DNA from: Gnetum montanum
Taxonomy: Eukaryota; Streptophyta; Gnetopsida; Gnetales; Gnetaceae
Assembly (NCBI GenBank): GCA_015680685.1
Contig: MNCI01017497.1
Span: forward strand, 946,177 to 1,010,176
DNA: 64,000 nt
Direction of reading: 5' to 3'
Positions 44,853-58,005 of the stretch are shown here, one piece after another. The first letter of the stretch is position 1. Every line of letters begins with the position of its first letter. A program made the position numbers and the translations under genes. The notes under the pieces are model-generated. The model had not been told where the DNA came from, did no database searches, and saw nothing but the letters and a program-made list of their open reading frames with translations.

Positions 44853-45480
44853 ATGAAGAAGCTAAAGGACTCTAATGCCATGGACAAGAGTGATCTCATG
44901 GCCAAATTCGCAGAAAGTGTCATGGCGTTCATGAAAGGAAACCATTCCTATGATGCCATATGGGAACTAGAGGAGACGTTAACACTTCTCCTTATTAGGA
45001 CAACCATGGATCTCGAGTTTTGCAAATTAGGCTTCCACAACATCCCATGGGAGGCCATTTCTAGAAGGCTTTGGAACTAGGCTTTAACAAAGATGAAAAA
45101 TCATGTGAGGAGCACTTTGAATTGCAAAGAAACTATGAATTTTTGGCTAAACCACAAATGGCTTTCAACTATGAAGACACCAAAAAAGTCTAGCAACTTG
45201 TAAGTAAGAAAAAAAGAAAATGCATGCATGACCATCAGCCCATGCACCTGCCCATGGATTTTCATAGCAGCACATTTGATATCAAATTTGATGACAGTGA
45301 TGGTCTCATCTTCAACACGAGCTACATGAATCTATTGTAGAATGATGTTGATGCCATTAGTCAATTGATCCTCCAAGGGTTGAGGTATTTACACATGCAA
45401 AGTGAAACAATTGAGATTCAACTAAGCAACTTTGCATAGGTGAACATCGCATGGTTGAGAAACCTAAAAGCATTTACTTT
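44853..45480 (+). pseudogene. Unidentified degenerate ORF before the 45496 LTR
   Basis: An open piece, 44853-45080, starts MKKLKDSNAMDKSDLMAKF and encodes an alpha-helical, charged protein. After a frameshift it continues with EEHFELQRNYEFLAKPQ, SKKKRKCMHDH and LRYLHMQSETIEIQL up to about 45440. I do not recognise a domain. It may be part of another family-B 3' ORF or a gene fragment. It ends at the LTR of copy III. Confidence 0.3.
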
Positions 45481-45495
45481 GTGGTTTTGAGAGAT

Positions 45496-46384
45496 TAATG
45501 AAATATCATGATTTGGCCATGCCAATGGGATGTCGTCAATGCAACCTCGTTAATGGATTCTCATTAAAGTGATCTCGTTGATGTAGGGTTTGACTCGTTG
45601 ATGTGTACTTGTTAATGAAGCATCCTATTTTGCCTATAAATGTGCACCTTCTGTCGCATTCATGATGTTCCTTTTATAAGTTGTAGTGAAGCTCTAGTAG
45701 TTTTCTTCCTAAAAGTTAGAATATTTTCTAAGTGTCTGCAGTAGAAGTCAAAGAGTGTACGAATCTTTATTTGACACTGTTAAACCTGAGCACTTTAGTC
45801 TGTGTAGTAGTAAAGATGAGCTTTTTGATAAAACCTTATAGCACTAGGATTAGTTTAATTATTTTCTTTAAGAATTTAGTATTTTACGCAATTTTCCTTA
45901 ATGTTTTAAGTAATTAAGTAATTAGTTAATTAAGCTAGATTTAACAACGGTTAATTAAAGCACATAAGTACGACCACTTTGAGCATATTTGTAACACTTG
46001 GTAATCCTAGTAATACTTAACATTTGATAACCCAGTAGTGTTATACATGTTTAGGATGTCTACAGCAAGTGGGAATGAATGCTTATGTTAGGATTAGTTA
46101 AGTGTTAGCTAGTTAGATTAATTTAGTAATTAATTAACTTATTCTTTATTTTTAGGTGACTTAGAACATAAAAACATCAAAAATGATAAAAAATCATATG
46201 CCTCAGGTATGCTTAATCATACCCTTGTACTCACAAGTGTAATTGGGAAGAAAACAATTGCATCAGTTGATTCACCTCCTAGAGTAGAGTACGTTAAAAC
46301 CTAGAAGTCCTTGGAATTTGACTAGATCATGCATGAATGCTTGTGATTCATATGGTTGGATGTACGAGTACCTGTCACTCATCA
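45496..46384 (+). repeat. 5' LTR of copy III
   Basis: It ends CTGTCACTCATCA before the primer binding site. The TATA box TATAAATG is at about 45635. U3 has repeats of CTCGTTGATG. The core and U5 closely match 56836-57710. Confidence 0.8.
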
Positions 46385-46385
46385 T

Positions 46386-46404
46386 TGGCATCATTGTTGG
46401 GGAA
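46386..46404 (+). other. Primer binding site of copy III
   Basis: TGGCATCATTGTTGGGGAA begins 1-2 bases after the LTR. It matches the tRNA-Asp-type site of plant Ty3/gypsy elements, with differences that are all transitions. Confidence 0.6.
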
Positions 46405-46559
46405 TTTTTAGTTAGTGTTGTGTGCTATTTAGGACTTAGTGACAAGTATTTAAGATTGTTGGAATGAATCCTAGATTCATAATCATTCAAATAATGATAA
46501 TAATTATAATTAAAACAAATTATTATTTATTTTCTAAGTGTAAATGTATTCTTCTCATA

Positions 46560-49000
46560 GGCATGATGAATCAAAACTGTTGGTGCCACAAGAATTCAAA
46601 GTGATATATACTCATCCAAATGAGTGTGTGCTTGATTTCACCTTCATCCTACACTAGGATGAACAACTATAGTGGAGAGAGATGAAGGGAAATGTTTTGT
46701 TGTCACCTAACCAATTTGTTCCTAGGATGCTACTCCAAACTCTTAAGAGGTTGGGCATCCAAGATCTTCATGAAGAATACATTATGTAGGACCATGACTA
46801 TCAAGACTACCATCCTACTGAAACATAATGCAAAAGAGATTGGTACTAGGAGAAGCACCATGAAGCTATGAAAGGGAAACAGTTAACTAATCCCTTATCT
46901 TTACTAAACCAAAAAGATAATGAGGATCCTTCCTCTAGGGGTTCTCAACATGAAGATTCTCCATTCCTTGACTCTAATGAAGGGGGCTTGAACTCAAATT
47001 TATAGTTCATCATCAACAGTCCTCATTCAGGCAAGAGTGGCCCATGATCGTGGGGGCTTCAAAAGTGGAAGTTAAAGAAAGGGCTCAGGTAAGCATCATG
47101 ATGATGATAAATTTGATGATCATGATTCTAACAAGTGAAGAGGAGTTGGTAGACATCATGGTGGTGGTAGCCCTCCTTCCTCTTCATCCTCATCATCTAC
47201 ATCTTCTTCATTCTCCTTTGAATCTGACCAAAACCACAGAGAATGGAACCATGATGGAGGTGAATGGTGGAACAAAAATGATTGTATGCCTAGCCATGAA
47301 TGAAGGGGTATTAGAGGATAGTATAGGCATCATCAAAATCATGATGATGATGAGCCTTTGCTTACAACTCGAAGCATGTTGAACATTGTAGAGGCAGTCA
47401 AAATTCCAACTAGGCATGTGAAAGATAGTAGAATCAAGAGGTTAGATATGAACAATATCCCTAGATTTGAGGGGGGATATAACTCAAATCCACAGTCCCA
47501 TCTTCAAGTCTTTCACAATGCCTATGCCTTGTAGAACATCAAAAGTGATTAGTAGAAACTGAAGCTATTTCCTAGGATACTCATAAAAGAAGCTAAAAGT
47601 TGGTATCACTCCTTAGAGTTAGAACCAATCTAAAGATGGAGTATGATGCTTGAGCTCTTCAATGAAAAATACTAGAAATACTCTAGAGTGTCTAATCTAA
47701 GAAAGAAAATCCAAGGCTAGTGATAAGGAACTCATGAACCTTTTAACGTAGCCATGGATTAGCATTATTCTTTTTTACACAGATTTCCTAGCTATGGTTA
47801 TTCCCAATGGGAACAACTTTTTCATATCATAGATGAGCTCCAATAAGAAACATAGAGAACTATTGGGGTCTATGCCCAAGGGAGATTTTTAGAACTTAGA
47901 GCCCATTAGATCTAAAGGCTGATTGAGTAGGTTGTAAAAGAAGAAAGAGAATTGCAAAAATAGGAAAGTGCTAAGAAGTATAACCAAGACCCTTCCATTA
48001 GAAAAAGGAAGGTTTGATTCTGTGACAGTGAGGGGGAGGCACCACTTGATGAAGTGGGGTAGCAAAAAACCTTGCTGATTCACAAATATATTTTTAAAAT
48101 TTTGGCAAAAATGGATAAAATGTGAGAATCTTTGGAGAAAAAATTCAAAATAGCTCTAAAAATTGTAGAGGAATCCAAAGAGAAAAGTAGTAATCATGAT
48201 TGTAGGAAAAGTAAGGAAGCTAAATGTGTCTACCAAAGGGGCAAGTGCAAGGTTGTTGCGGTAGAAGAGGTTCTGAAGTCAAAATTAGATGATGATGATT
48301 AATGTGACATCTACCAATATGAACATCCTAAGAGATGTTGCCCTATTGTGTCACATTTGCAGGAGTCTAGGGTGTATACTCTAAATCTTAGACTAGCAAG
48401 AAGGCAAACACCTAGAGGATTTCCTTATCCTCAAGGAAATCCTAGGTAGTTCTACCAGCAACAATAAGCTTACTATCCAATTGGAGCTCCACCACAACCA
48501 TATGAGTAGTATCATCAATGGTAGCACCCACAGTCGTGGGAGATGCCATTGTCAAGGTAACAGTACCTTTATAGACAGTTTGATCCATATGGGTACTATG
48601 TTTAGCAACCCATGTCTCAATGTGACTCTTCTAGTCATGCTTCTTTTAAGCATCACTACTACCCTTCAGAGTACTACATAGGTCATTCTTCATCTTCTAG
48701 AGGTGAATCCACATACCCTTATCATCCTCCTCATCCTTTAGCACATGCCCCTCCTCCCTCAACTTAATTATTGAATGCTTCATCCATGTAGGGTGAGATT
48801 CCTACATAGACACAATAGTGTAACACTACTAGGGCTATTAACTTACAGCCAGCTTCACAACTGAGTAGTTCAAAAAACTAGATTCCATAAACAACCATTC
48901 TTCTAAACCAATAGCCTTATAAAGCCCTCACCGATCCATGTAGCTGGTCACCCTATGTCTCCTTCATCATTTATATCTATTCCTTTTGAGAACTTGTCAA
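46560..49000 (+). pseudogene. gag: Gag of copy III
   Basis: Plus-strand translation gives SRIKRLDMNNIPRFEGG near 47430, the capsid-like LFPRILIKEAKSWYHSLE near 47560-47610, and a lysine-rich segment near 48100-48190. The block DIYQYEHPKRCCPIVSHLQ (about 48310-48365) corresponds to CHYEHPKGCCPFMAHLQ in copy I. A proline/tyrosine-rich tail with YHPPHP near 48720 follows. There are many stops and no long open frame. The protein would form the particle shell. Confidence 0.65.
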
Positions 49001-49259
49001 ACTAAGTACCTTCTAAGATCCGCATAGTCATGTTAACCTGCATTGTACTCAATTAGATCAAGGCTAGCAACCTTCCCAGGAAAAGAGCTAATCCAGGAAG
49101 TCCCCTCATCTACTTGCCTATCACTAGGAATGAGCCATGCAAGAGTATTCTTGATTCAAGTTTTAGTGTCAATATGATTTCTCACAAAATGTATAAAGCC
49201 TGGAATTTGCCTCCTCTTAAGAAAAGTAATATTCATTTATAATTAAAAAATTAGTCCAT

Positions 49260-52075
49260 CACTATTTCCTTAGGATTGATGGAGGATATTATGACCATTG
49301 TCTATGGGTGGTCATATTTTTTCAATTTCCTGGTGATCAAGGTTGACAACTATAAGGGGGGACTTTCCAATTAGTATTGGAAGGGCTTGGTTGAGCATTG
49401 TTAATGTGTGAATGGGCATCAGAGACCTTTCTTGGAAATTTCCAAGGAGAATGAATTTGGCAAAGTTGAGAAGAAGAAAGTTCCATGCATCACGTATAGC
49501 AATACAGGGTGCAATTCTATGTAGAAACTTTATTATGTAAAACATACATTAATCTCAACATATAAAAAATTTCTAGATGAATCTAAAATTCAAAAGTGAT
49601 TATACATAGTAGCCATAAAACAGGAGGGCACCCAGTGGCTGACAGTTGATCTTGAAATCAACACTCTTTGCATGGAACCAACTGAGAGCTTAACATGTGC
49701 CTATGTTGAAGGCATGGATGAACTGGAGCAATTTCATTGCCAACTCTCTGATGATGAACCTAATAATACTTATTGGGTAGAGTTGGAAATCCCTAAAAAT
49801 TTCAAACAGGAGCCCCTAGAGTTAAAAACTCTACCTTTTGGCATAGAGTAACCATTTCTAAAAAATGTTAAGTTGGTCATAATCAACGCTAATCTTACTA
49901 CTGGGTAGAAAAAGATGTTGTTAAATGTGGTCAACAAATGGCCAACAACCTTTGCTTGGTCATATCCTCAATTCACTGGGATCCATCCTAGGATATACTA
50001 GCATCACATCTATATTGATCCTTCCATCAAGCCAAAGAGACAACCGCAGAGGTGGCTAAATCCTAAATTTAAGTAGATTGTCAAAAAGGAAATTGAACAA
50101 CTCCTCAAGGTGGGATTCATCTATCCAATTGCACATAGCGAGTGGGTTAGCCCACTTGTGATTGTGCCAAAGAAAGGTGGCAATTGGAGGATGTGTATTG
50201 ATTTCAGGCTATTGAACATAGCAACCTATAAAGATCATTTTCTATTTTCATTTGTGGACTAGGTGTTGGACATTATTTTTTGGCATTGTTTCTATAGCTT
50301 TTTGGATGGTTATAGTGTCTATAACCAAATTCAAATGGCACCAGAAGATCAGGCCAATACAACACAAGTCCCTGGGGGACTTTTACATATCGAAAGATGT
50401 CATTTGGTTTGTGCAATGTCCCTACCATCTTCCTATGCCTTGTCCTTAGCATTTTTTAGTAGCAAATTGGTAGTGGGATGGAAGTCTTCATGGATGAATT
50501 TTCCATCTATGGTGCTATGTTTGAGTAGGCCCTGGACCACCTTAAGCAATTGCTTAAAAGATATGTGGAGACTAATCTTTGGCTCAATTGGCAAAAGAGC
50601 CATCTCATGATCTAGGAGGGCATTATGTTGGGGTATAGAATTTTCCAAGTAGGGATAGAGGTGGACCCTAAAATGATTAGGGTCATCTAAGGAATAACCC
50701 ATTAGCTGACAATTGTTAAAGAGGCCTAGTCATTCCTTGGTCACACTAGCTACTATTGACCATTCATAGCGAATTTTTCTAAGATCTCTAAATTCTTGGT
50801 TGAACTTACAAAGAAATATGCTTCATTCATATGGATCGAGGAATGCAAAAAGGCATTCTAGCAACTCAAAGAAAAGCTTGTAGAAACTCTAATTCTACGA
50901 GCACTTGATTAGTCTCATCCATTTCACATCATGACGGACACATCAAACTATGTCTTGGGATCTATGCTTATGTAGTTGGATGATTAGAAACATCCTTATT
51001 ACATCCACTACACAAGTTGACACATTTTTGGTGCACAGATAAATTACACCATAAAAAAAAGAGCTAATGACAATGGTGTATGCCTTGGAGACATTCAAAC
51101 ACTATGTGCTTGGATACAAGGTGTTTTTGCACATTGACCATAGTGCCATTTGCTTCCTCATGAACAAGCCAATAGTTAGCCCCTATGCCATACAGTGGCT
51201 TATGATCTTACAAGAGTTCGATCTCATAATGGTAGATCAAAAAGAAACTAAGAATGTGGTCGTTGATCACTTGTCTTGGTTATGATGAGATAGAAAAGAG
51301 AAAGAAAACCCACTCTTTGATCAATTTCATGATGAACTCCTCTTTGTTGATGCAATAAATGAATAAGTGTCCACTAAACCTACATGGTACGATGGAATCC
51401 TCACTTTTCTTCTCACTCAAGAGATGCCACAAGACTTAGATCATCGAAAGAAACAATAGTTTCTTCATTAGGCCAAATGCTTCATGGAGATCAACAGACA
51501 TTTTTAGAAGGTATGTGCCAATGACCTAGTTCATTGGTGTGTTCTTGATGTTGATCAATTATGTGTTCTTCAAGACACTCAGAAGGATCCTTGTAAGAAC
51601 CACTATGTAGGAAGATGCTTGGCCATTAGGATCCTGATGGTATGGTATTACTAGCCAACAATCTTCAAGGATGTTCACCAATTCATCTGCTCTTATGAAC
51701 ATTGTTAATGAGATGGTGGGATGACTGCTCAAAAGGAGGAACCTTAGTAGTTGATCCAACCATTGGAACCCTTTAATATCTAAGGCATTGATTTCATGGA
51801 TTCCATCACACCCATGTCAAATGGAAAGACATACATTATAGTCGCTATTAACTATTGTACAAAATGGGCAAAAGTAGCAACCATCACCGACTGTACATCT
51901 TTCATTATTGCATGATTTATACAAAAAATGTTATAAATTGGTTTGGTATGCCATGTGCATTGATTTTTGACAATGGTACTCACTTTAAAAGCACCACCTT
52001 TCGCAAGCTCATGCAACGCTTGGATGTTGAACATAAATTAACAACACCCTACCACCCCTAATGCTTGCTAATGGT
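49260..52075 (+). pseudogene. pol: Pol of copy III: protease, RT, RNase H, integrase core
   Basis: The protease remnant is at about 49300-49560 (KVPCITYSN near 49470, as in copy I). RT (about 49950-50750) shows VGFIYPIAHSEWVSPLVIVP, MCIDFRLLN near 50200 and SFLDGYSVYNQIQMAPEDQ near 50305; the catalytic box is FMDEF, with one Asp changed to Glu. RNase H (50900-51290) has FHIMTDTSNYVLGS and a long open end 51067-51285 (LHIDHSAICFLMN). The integrase core (51480-52061) has GIDFMDSITPMSNGKTYIIV near 51790 and FDNGTHFKSTTFRKLMQ near 51970, and stops at TPYHP. The C-terminal third of integrase, present in copy IV (44090-44430), is missing. Confidence 0.75.
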
Positions 52076-53300
52076 GGTTTGTACTTAATTCTTTTGATTG
52101 CTAGTTTCTAGTTTCTATTTTTGAATTTTAATGATTAATGACAAAGACAGTATATTTTTCATGGAATAGGTAGTGAGTCCATGTCATCCACCCATCCACA
52201 AACTCTATGGTCTTCTTGGTTTGGAAATATGAGGTCCCTTTTTCATTAATGAAACTTATTGAACTTGTGACCTTGGTAGTTTTCAAACTTGGGAAAGATT
52301 TAAAGGTTTGAAGAGGGTGTGACTTCAAGGGGATTCAATACTCTCTGTGCCCTTCTATGTACTCAAGTACAGTTGTGTTTTTATGGATCTTTTATCATTT
52401 TGTGTTGACTAATAACAAGAAGTTAATAAGTCTTTGCATGGTGTGGTTTCCATCGAAAAATCCATAAAAACATAAAATCCAAAAAGAAAACAACAACAAC
52501 AATGGGAAATCAAAGCACACCCCTTAGACAAGAATAACAAGCTACAAGCATTCTTTATGGAACAAGAAAGACATGTTACCCATGCCTGAAGTTCCCCTAT
52601 AATTAAGGTCCTTTCTCACTTCTTTCTTTTCTTTTCTTCTCAAATAAGAAATGTTTTATCTATGGGAGCATTCTTATATTTGAGGGGGTGGATTGGTCTT
52701 AGAGTGTTGATGCAAAGTCATTGAAAGTGGTTGGTTTTGATTTGGACTAAGGATGGACTTTATCAGGTCATTTAACCATAAGATCCATAAGGGACTTCAT
52801 GTGATCACAATTTGGAACTCCATTTCACTTTCTCTCTCTTCCACCTATGCTTTCCATAACTCACCTCACTATTAGCTCCCATTTCTTATTCAATGTCTTA
52901 GTTTGATGTGTTAAAATTATTAGGTATATTCTTTCATATTTGATCCTTAAATTTTCATAATCATTAATCAACTGTGGGGCCAATAGACTCCTTTGTTGAG
53001 GTCATGCAAGGGTAGAAAAGGTATGAGCATACTATGGGAAGGACCCATTTGCATGTCTCTTGGTTGGTTTAGTTAAGTTTATTATCCCTAGGCATTTTCA
53101 CAATCAACTCTTTCATGTGCCCCATTGGTTGCATCTAACGTTGCACTCCTTAAGGCATTTTTCTCCAAAATTTCATTCTCCAAGTCAGTTTCTCCAATTT
53201 TGTAAATTCATAATCCCTCTTCTAGCATTTCATCATGTTCATGGATTTTTTGGCCCTCCATAGACTTTAATTTCATGCAAAAACTTGTATTTTTTGAGAT
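52076..53300 (+). other. Copy III, non-coding stretch after integrase
   Basis: Homologous in reverse to 41958-43600. Includes AGGGTGTGACTTCAAGGGG near 52315 and GCATGGTGTGGTTTCC near 52437. No coding domain. Confidence 0.6.
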
Positions 53301-53309
53301 ATTCAATGT

Positions 53310-53470
53310 GAAAAATTTTCCTAGCATAGCTTTGTCAATGGGACCTCGTATATGTATCCTAGTCATTGATGAGACCCAATAGATGCAAGGAAAAAATGCC
53401 TATAAATACACATGGACCCTTAATTATTTTTTACATTTGCTTTAAAATGAGGGGGGAAGGGGTTTGAATT
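53310..53470 (+). promoter_or_regulatory. Internal U3-like segment with TATA box
   Basis: GTCAATGGGACCTCG and CATTGATGAGACCC resemble the U3 repeats of the flanking LTRs, and TATAAATA follows at 53401-53408. It lies 450 bp upstream of the ATG of the 3' ORF (53857) and is not part of either terminal LTR. It could be a promoter for that ORF or the truncated LTR of a second element. Confidence 0.45.
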
Positions 53471-53856
53471 TTTCAAAGCCCAAAAGCTTCCAAGAGTCAT
53501 ATCTTCCTAACCGCTTATCCAATGCACTCTGTTCTTAGACCCTATAGCTATTGAATGTAAGCACTTCATTGTGGGGCCAAAAATCTTGAGTTTTTGATGA
53601 AATTTTTTTTTGAAAAAATTTCTAAATCCCATAAATATTTAATAAAGAAATCAACATTAAAACATCAATTTATGAAAGTTAAACCATTCCAACAAGCTTT
53701 GATATCATTCTAAGTTAAAAATCATTAAAATAATAATAAAATAATCAATCTGCCATGGTCAAAACTTAGCCTAAGTGTAACTTCTCAGTGAGAAAGGTAC
53801 TTAAATGTTATGAGTTACACATTCAATGCCAATCCTTGGTTATGTTTTGACCACAG

Positions 53857-56640
53857 ATGACACCTAAAGGAAAGCATGTGCAAGAAGGAGGACTGTCCCA
53901 ACCAAGGGACAAATGGTGAAGAACGGGAAGGGACCAAGAATAGCTCCATCAGCTAGTAGAGACCCATGTTGTGGAACCTCTTTAGGAGGAGCCTGAAGTG
54001 GAATCTATTGGATAGATTCTTGAAGAAGTAGCTGCAAGAGAACAATCTCACCTAGATGAGGCACCTTAATAGAGGCCTACCTCAAGTAGATTGTAAATAA
54101 CAAGGTCCAAAAATTTGTGCTCCAAGAGTTAAATATTGACCTTTCTTGGAGTTCACACTACCAAAAGTTACAGCTCAACTACAAAACTCTCCCATGTGGC
54201 CAACAATCACTTCTAGTAGGGAGTGGTACATTGGAGAAACATACTTGTTCTGGAATAATTGGTAGGCGAGTTGAATGGTCAAGATCAAGGACATTTTAGT
54301 GTCCTACTCAGTGAAAGCCATTACAAAGACCCTTGAGTTACCAAAAATTGGGGCAAACATTGCTAAGATCCTAATGTAGGTAGATCCTGACATTAAGAAG
54401 GAATGAACGCAATGGTGTTATGGAGTAGATCGTAAGGAGTTTGGTGCACTAACTATAGTAGATCGTAAGGAGTTTGGTGCACTAACCATAGTGATCTTAA
54501 TCCAATGGTGAGGCCAAGCAAGATGATAGCCTTCTCCACACATACATGTGCCACTCTAAGTGGTAGATTCCCTGTGAAGCTTCCATAGTTGATTTATCTT
54601 GAGATAGAGAAGCGGTTTAAAGAAAATGAATGTGGAAGAAAGGTACTCCCCTTTCCAGGCTTCATTCAAAAATTGTGAAAGAGGGACATTGCTTAATGTG
54701 CTCCATCCACTTCCTAGGTGGAGATGATGAAGGACAAGGTGCCTACTAAAGTTATTCAAAAATAGGAGTAGCAATCACCACCTCCACCACCTACTCACAA
54801 AAAAATGTTGAAGTCTCACATTGCTCTTAAGCACATGTGCGAGATCCAAGAGCATCTCTTGTAAGAGCAAGACTAGTAAGCAAGAACAAGTGGTGGTGAC
54901 CCTTCTGTGTATTGCCTAGCAATGAGCCACCTCAATGAATTGGACCAAACATAAACTAAATGGAAGGAGGTGGGCCAATTTTCTTAGCCCAATGAATGCA
55001 GCTAGCCATGAGATCAAATCCTAGCACCCAAGAGGTGATGATATCTCTTTCTTGGTAGCAAAAATTCTAGGAAATCTTTGAGAACGCCACTACTTTTTTA
55101 GTGCATCTGGTGGAGGACGAAAGGGCAATTGCTTTGGTGATGCAGAATCATGGGCAGGAGACTATGGTAGAAGTTGTTGTTAATAGAATTGCTGAAGCAT
55201 TAAATGCACCTATTATGTCTGTACTAGATGTTTCTACACTTAGAGATGTGTAAACATACATAAGAAACCTTAGTGGCAAACTGAGTATAGCCCAACACGA
55301 GGGGTTTCTAGACTGATTGGTGGGAACTAGGCAATCGATTTCAAATATCTTTGATCTACTGGATATAATCACTGCAACCTAGTTAGAGTTGCTAGAAGCA
55401 AGGGATAACTTAAAAAAGCCTAAGAAAAAAACTAATGCTTGGTTGTGGAGGTTGCTGAATTAAGAGTATGTCTTGCTGATCATCCATTTCACAACCTTGC
55501 ATTGACAAGGGATGGAGCCTTCAAGTAGCTTGAAGATAAGCTCAAAAAGGTTGAGAATGAAAAGGAGATAGTTGTCTTTGACTAGTTTGTAACCAATGCC
55601 AAGATGTATACCATTCAAAAGAACTTTATCTAAACAAACCATGAGAATGAAATTTGAACTACAGAAAATCATCACCTATAGAATGTTGATGTGTAGAAGC
55701 AGCATATGCAAGATTGTATCCATCAATAACAAGAGCAACTAGCCAGAGTAAATAGTGAATTGAGGAGATTGATAGCCAAAAATAGAAATCTCTTCATGGA
55801 GGAAGTTTATTCCCTTCTCCAAAAGTCCTTAATTGAGATAGCCTCCTATAAGAATGAGGCTCTCAAATTTGAGAGTCAAAAACCATCACAAAGATTAGGT
55901 CAATCTATAGAAGGAAATCAATGAAAAAGAAATCCAAATGATGAAGGTAAAGATGAATGGGGTCCTTCAGTAACTCTAGTAAGGAGGCAGTGTATGACAA
56001 CCTATCTTTGATGGGTTGAATTCATATAACAAAGTAGAAATCTACATGCAGGAGTTGCAGATCAAGGAGATGATGGAGTACATGGAGCTTGCTGATAGAC
56101 CATAGTTAGAATTGGAGAAGCAAGTGGCCAGCTCGTACTTGTTATATGAGGTAGAGTTCAAGCATCACAAAGACACTAAGTAGAAAATTAAGATTGCTAA
56201 TGTCAAACTTGAGGTTCTCAAAGTGAAATTCACTGATCAATGATCAACTATTGAGAACTTGTCCAAGTAGATGAATGACTATCAAAAGTTGTGCAATGCA
56301 CTTATAACATTCAATATTGAACATAAATAGTTTGTTGTCTAGTTCATGAATGTCAATGAGCTATTTCTTGCAATGTCCTATTGGTGGAATATTTCCATTT
56401 CAGCCCATATTTGTAAGGCCACGTGGACTATTAATGATCCCCACAATAAGGAAGAGAAGATGAAGGCATTGTTGGATGCCTTTCATCTTCCACTAGAAGT
56501 CTAGTTGCCACAAGACAACCATAACTACCTTAACCACTGCATGCACTTGAAGTAGGAGAAGGTCCTTTAGAGCCTTAGGAACCTCCACCACCTAGGACCA
56601 TTTGAGCTTCTTCAACGTCTTCGCATCATCTGAAGAATTG
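53857..56640 (+). pseudogene. Degenerate 3' ORF of copy III (C-ORF), function unknown
   Basis: The likely start is ATG 53857 (MTPKGKHVQEGG). Translation in shifting frames shows IYLEIEKRFKENECGRKVL near 54590-54650, a proline run near 54780, and PSVYCLAMSHLNELDQT near 54905-54950. From about 55480 to 55900 it is rich in E, K, L and Q (KLEDKLKKVENEKEIVVFD-like), which may form coiled coils. No transposase, envelope signal peptide or membrane segment was found. A related ORF occupies the same place in copy II (35200-37790). It may be an envelope-position ORF of the element or the gag-like ORF of a joined, non-autonomous element. Confidence 0.4.
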
Positions 56641-56835
56641 TGTTTGTTAGTTTTCTTTGCGTGTTCAATTTCATTGTCCTAAATGCCAAAATTTTTGTAA
56701 TCATTATAAATTGTACACTCAGGTACTTAGTTTTTGTTGTGTTATTTTTGTGTTTGTTTTTTCAGTCAATCACCCCATATCTTCCCAAATTTTGTAAGGA
56801 ACTCAAGGACAAGTTTTCATTTAGCTATGGGGTTA

Positions 56836-57710
56836 TGATAAAGCGTCATGATTTAGTCGTGTCAATGAGATGCTATTAACGCAACCTTGTTGACGTGATC
56901 CTGTTGACATAGTGTTTGACTCATTAATGTGTACCTGTCAATGGGGCACCTTGTTTTTCTTATAAATGTATGCCTTCCATTACATTTATGACATTCCTTT
57001 CATAAGTTGTAGCGAAGCTTTGGCAGTTTTCTTTTTGAAAGTTAGAATATTTTCTAACTGCCCATAGTAAAAGTCAAAGAGTGTATGGATCTTTATTTAA
57101 GCATTGTTATACCTAAGCATTTCAATGTGTGTCGCAAGAAAGATGAGCCTTCTAATCAAACCTTATAGCACTTAGATTAGTTTAATTTTTTTCTTTAAGC
57201 ATTTAATATATTAAGCAAATTTCCTTAATGTTTTAAGTAATTAATTAATTAAGCTAGATTAAATAGCGATTAATTAAAAAACATAAGTACAACCACTTCG
57301 AGCATACATGTAACACTTCGTAACCCTAATAACACTTGACATTTGGTAACCCAATAGTGTTATATGTGTTCAGGACATGTACGGAAAGTGGGAATAGATG
57401 CTTATGTTAGGATTAGTTAAGTATTAGCTAGTAAGATTAATTTAGTAATTGATTAACTTATTTTTTATTTTTTATCCTTAGGTGACTTAGAACACAAAAG
57501 CATAAAAAATGATAAAAAATCATATATCTCAGTTATACTTAACCATACCTTTGTACTCACAAGTGTAACTAGGAAGACAATGATTTCAAAAGTTAATTCA
57601 CCTCCTAGACCAGTGTACGTTAAAAACTAGAAGTCCTTGGAATTCGACCAGATCATGCATGAACACTTGTGATTCATATGGTTAGACATAGGGGTACCTG
57701 CCTCTCATCA
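56836..57710 (+). repeat. 3' LTR of copy III
   Basis: It follows the purine tract TTTAGCTATGGGGTTA and ends TGCCTCTCATCA. TATAAATG is at 56961. It aligns with 45496-46384 through U3, core and end. Confidence 0.8.
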
Positions 57711-57794
57711 GAGATGGAAGTGAAAATGAAGGATCCAATGAAGTTCTGTGCAGTAGTAGCAGTTTCAAATAACATTTGAGAGCTCAACATTTGG

Positions 57795-58005
57795 TGCAGG
57801 ACATTGAAGAGCTTCCACATAATTTTGGACAACTACAGTGCCTACAAATCTTATGTTTGTAGTTGCCATTACTGAAACAACTATCAAAGAGCTTTGGAAT
57901 GTTGTCATTGTTGAAGGAGCTATGGTTGGAGGTTTGCAAGAAAATGCAAGAGTTATGCAATGACTTTTGCAATTTTGGGTAACTACATACTATGGCTTGG
58001 ACTCA
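57795..58005 (+). pseudogene. Leucine-rich-repeat relic, NBS-LRR disease-resistance type
   Basis: In one frame, interrupted by a single TAG (57861-57863), the translation is IEELPHNFGQLQCLQILCL, LPLLKQLSKSFGMLSLLKEL and WLEVCKKMQELCNDFCNFG. These are about three repeats of a 23-24-residue LRR with the LP-x-x-FG-x-L-x-x-L-x-x-L pattern seen in plant NBS-LRR receptors. No NB-ARC domain or start is nearby, so it is a captured or decayed piece. The small minus-strand frame 57972-57784 is its shadow. Confidence 0.65.

Larger units (their letters stand above)
45496..57710 (+). mobile_element. Family-B Ty3/gypsy element, copy III, 12.2 kb
   Basis: The LTRs 45496-46384 and 56836-57710 are the most similar pair in the window and lie in direct orientation. 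A primer binding site follows the first and a polypurine tract precedes the second. The order is gag, protease, RT, RNase H, integrase core, non-coding stretch, promoter-like segment, an extra ORF, 3' LTR. GAGAT occurs at 45491-45495 and 57711-57715 and is a possible target duplication, if the LTR starts TAATGA and not TGA. All frames are broken. An alternative is that two elements were joined at about 53310. Confidence 0.65.

Noticed and set aside
47044-47382. Methionine-rich 112-residue ORF as a separate gene
   Set aside because: It is an alternative frame over the Asp/His-rich part of the copy III gag (GAT/CAT runs).
50252-50702. Minus-strand and shifted ORFs in 50252-50702
   Set aside because: Shadows of the RT of copy III, which is read in shifted plus frames.
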